A stretch of DNA of 6,985 nt from Thermoproteota archaeon (lineage in GTDB: Archaea; Thermoproteota; Thermoprotei_A; Sulfolobales; Desulfurococcaceae), in the NCBI GenBank assembly GCA_013154205.1, contig JAADCY010000154.1, positions 1-6,985 of the forward strand, in the 5' to 3' direction. The notes beneath the pieces are model-generated. The model ran no database searches. It was not told the origin of the DNA and saw nothing but the letters and a program-made list of their open reading frames with translations. The number at the start of each line of letters is the position of its first letter. Within the stretch, counting starts at the first letter, position 1. A program made the position numbers and the translations under genes. Shown here piece after piece: positions 6,471 through 6,985 of this stretch.

Positions 6471-6510
6471 GTTATAGGTCTAGGCATCATATCAGGTCTA
6501 AAAACAATAT
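6471..6510 (-). promoter_or_regulatory. Candidate promoter/operator region of the EamA-type transporter gene, with paired AGGTCTA repeats
   Basis: Two TATA-like elements are visible on the minus strand: TTTTTAGA (6504-6497), giving a leader of about 34 bases, and CCTATAAC (6478-6471), giving a nearly leaderless message. Overlapping them are two copies of AGGTCTA on the plus strand (6476-6482 and 6494-6500), 18 bases apart, possibly a regulator binding site. Which TATA element works, and whether the gene is instead read through from tenA, cannot be decided here. Confidence 0.3.
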
Positions 6511-6520
6511 TGTCGATCAA

Positions 6521-6543
6521 GAAAAATAATGAGTAAAAGAAAC
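6521..6543 (-). terminator. T-rich terminator-like stretch after the TenA gene
   Basis: On the minus strand this reads as a pyrimidine-rich stretch with runs of four and five T, 45-67 bases beyond the TenA stop. It fits an archaeal T-rich terminator and would separate tenA from the transporter gene, possibly only in part. The rest of the 147-base gap holds the transporter promoter region and no gene I can support. Confidence 0.4.
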
Positions 6544-6587
6544 CATTTGCTATACTGAGTAAAGACCAGCAGGAATCCACACGGAGA

Positions 6588-6985
6588 CTATACAGGCCAA
6601 TTTTCCATCTTATAGGCCATGTCCCAGAACATATACTCGTACCTACTACTCATCCTGAATATCCATTTCAACCTCTCAATATCGTCCCTCTTCTCACCTA
6701 GCTTGTCGATGATCTCTATGAGCTCCATGGTTAGGTCCCTGTATTCCTGTGAGCGGTAGACATTTATCCATTCCAGGTAAACCATGTTCTCGTTATTCTT
6801 GATCAGTTCTTCGAGTTGTTCGGGTAACCAGAGATAAGTCCAGAAACAGGGAAGGGTCGACACCAAGCATTCGAGCTCGTCTCCAAGTAGGCACGTCCTG
6901 ATCACGTGGTTTACGTAGGCATAGGTTGTCGGGGATGGCTCCGTCTTCCTGACTTGTTCGAGGCTGAGCCCTATTTCGCCGAGGT
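6588..6985 (-). CDS. tenA: TenA-family thiaminase II / aminopyrimidine hydrolase, N-terminal part cut by the window edge
   Basis: The last 131 residues of a TenA-family protein; the full family length is about 215-230, so roughly the first 40 percent lies beyond the right edge. TenA hydrolyses aminomethyl- or formylaminomethyl-pyrimidine breakdown products of thiamine to HMP for thiamine salvage, and acts in the cytoplasm. In the visible part, TEPSPTTYAY is the usual conserved segment. LPCFWTY (44-50) carries the nucleophilic Cys at 46 and the Tyr four residues later; YLEWINVYRS follows. SSRYEYMFWDMAY (112-124) holds the conserved C-terminal Glu (116). All catalytic residues expected in this part are therefore present. 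The reading frame is open to the edge, so the in-frame GTG at 6905 is internal and not the start. No other thiamine genes are in the window. TenA-C (Cys-containing) is favoured over TenA-E. Confidence 0.93.
   Translation of the reverse strand, partial: LGEIGLSLEQVRKTEPSPTTYAYVNHVIRTCLLGDELECLVSTLPCFWTYLWLPEQLEELIKNNENMVYLEWINVYRSQEYRDLTMELIEIIDKLGEKRDDIERLKWIFRMSSRYEYMFWDMAYKMENWPV

Noticed and set aside
6441..6500. TPP-riboswitch-like wording on the minus strand (ACCTGAT, then CTGGGTAATA) upstream of the transporter
   Set aside because: The CTGGGTAATA string resembles one strand of the TPP riboswitch core, which is tempting beside tenA. However, the matching CCAG of the P5 hairpin is absent, the CUGAGA motif is not seen, and part of the stretch probably lies upstream of transcription. 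An Infernal search with the TPP model would settle it.
6481..6500. Possible C/D box small RNA on the minus strand (CTGA followed by ATGATG)
   Set aside because: The outer C box and terminal D box at the right distances are missing, so it does not make a C/D guide RNA.
3716..6502. A 9-base word AGGTCTAAA shared by the leader hairpin (3716-3724) and the transporter promoter repeat (6494-6502)
   Set aside because: A shared 9-mer among several hundred bases of A/T-rich intergenic sequence can arise by chance, and in one place it is split between stem and loop, so a common regulator is not supported.

Overview
The window looks like a hyperthermophilic archaeon of the Thermoproteota (Crenarchaeota), probably near Desulfurococcales. 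This is inferred from the protein families (an archaea-only dihydropteroate-synthase-related protein, an archaeal-style MoxR/DUF4350/DUF4129-like cluster), AGG/AGA arginine and ATA isoleucine codons, GTG and TTG starts, GAGG-type ribosome binding sites, TTTAAATA-type TATA boxes and dense packing. No rRNA, tRNA, CRISPR array or insertion sequence was seen. No gene-free stretch exceeds 300 bases; the gaps are 227, 148 and 147 bases.

Left part (1-3548, minus strand): a tightly overlapping four-gene operon read right to left. It starts with a 496-residue dihydropteroate-synthase-related protein ending in a DUF4346-like domain. Next come a 202-residue single-span membrane protein with a DUF4129-like tail, a 320-residue DUF4350-like membrane protein, and the N-terminal 174 residues of a MoxR-type AAA+ ATPase that runs off the left edge. 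Two junctions are 4-base GTGA overlaps. The MoxR gene most likely starts at a TTG inside the end of the preceding gene. The last three genes form a recognisable MoxR-type set (a soluble AAA+ chaperone with membrane partners). The leading pterin/folate-type gene is the unexpected member.

Middle (3549-5443): a divergent intergenic region carries an A/T-rich promoter core. On the plus side its likely leader folds into a long bulged hairpin followed by a small hairpin that covers the Shine-Dalgarno sequence. This leads into a 555-residue exported protein with a signal peptide, a beta-rich ectodomain with one clear Asp-box (BNR motif), a Thr/Ser/Gln-rich stalk and a C-terminal membrane anchor, so a cell-surface protein.

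Right part (5592-6985, minus strand): a complete ten-span EamA/DMT-family transporter converges on the surface protein gene. Upstream of it in the same direction lies the C-terminal part of a TenA-family thiaminase II/aminopyrimidine hydrolase that enters from the right edge. The pair suggests, but does not prove, transport of a thiamine precursor. The strongest candidates for something undescribed are the structured leader at 3697-3766, the pterin-type gene coupled to the MoxR set, and the TenA-EamA pair.
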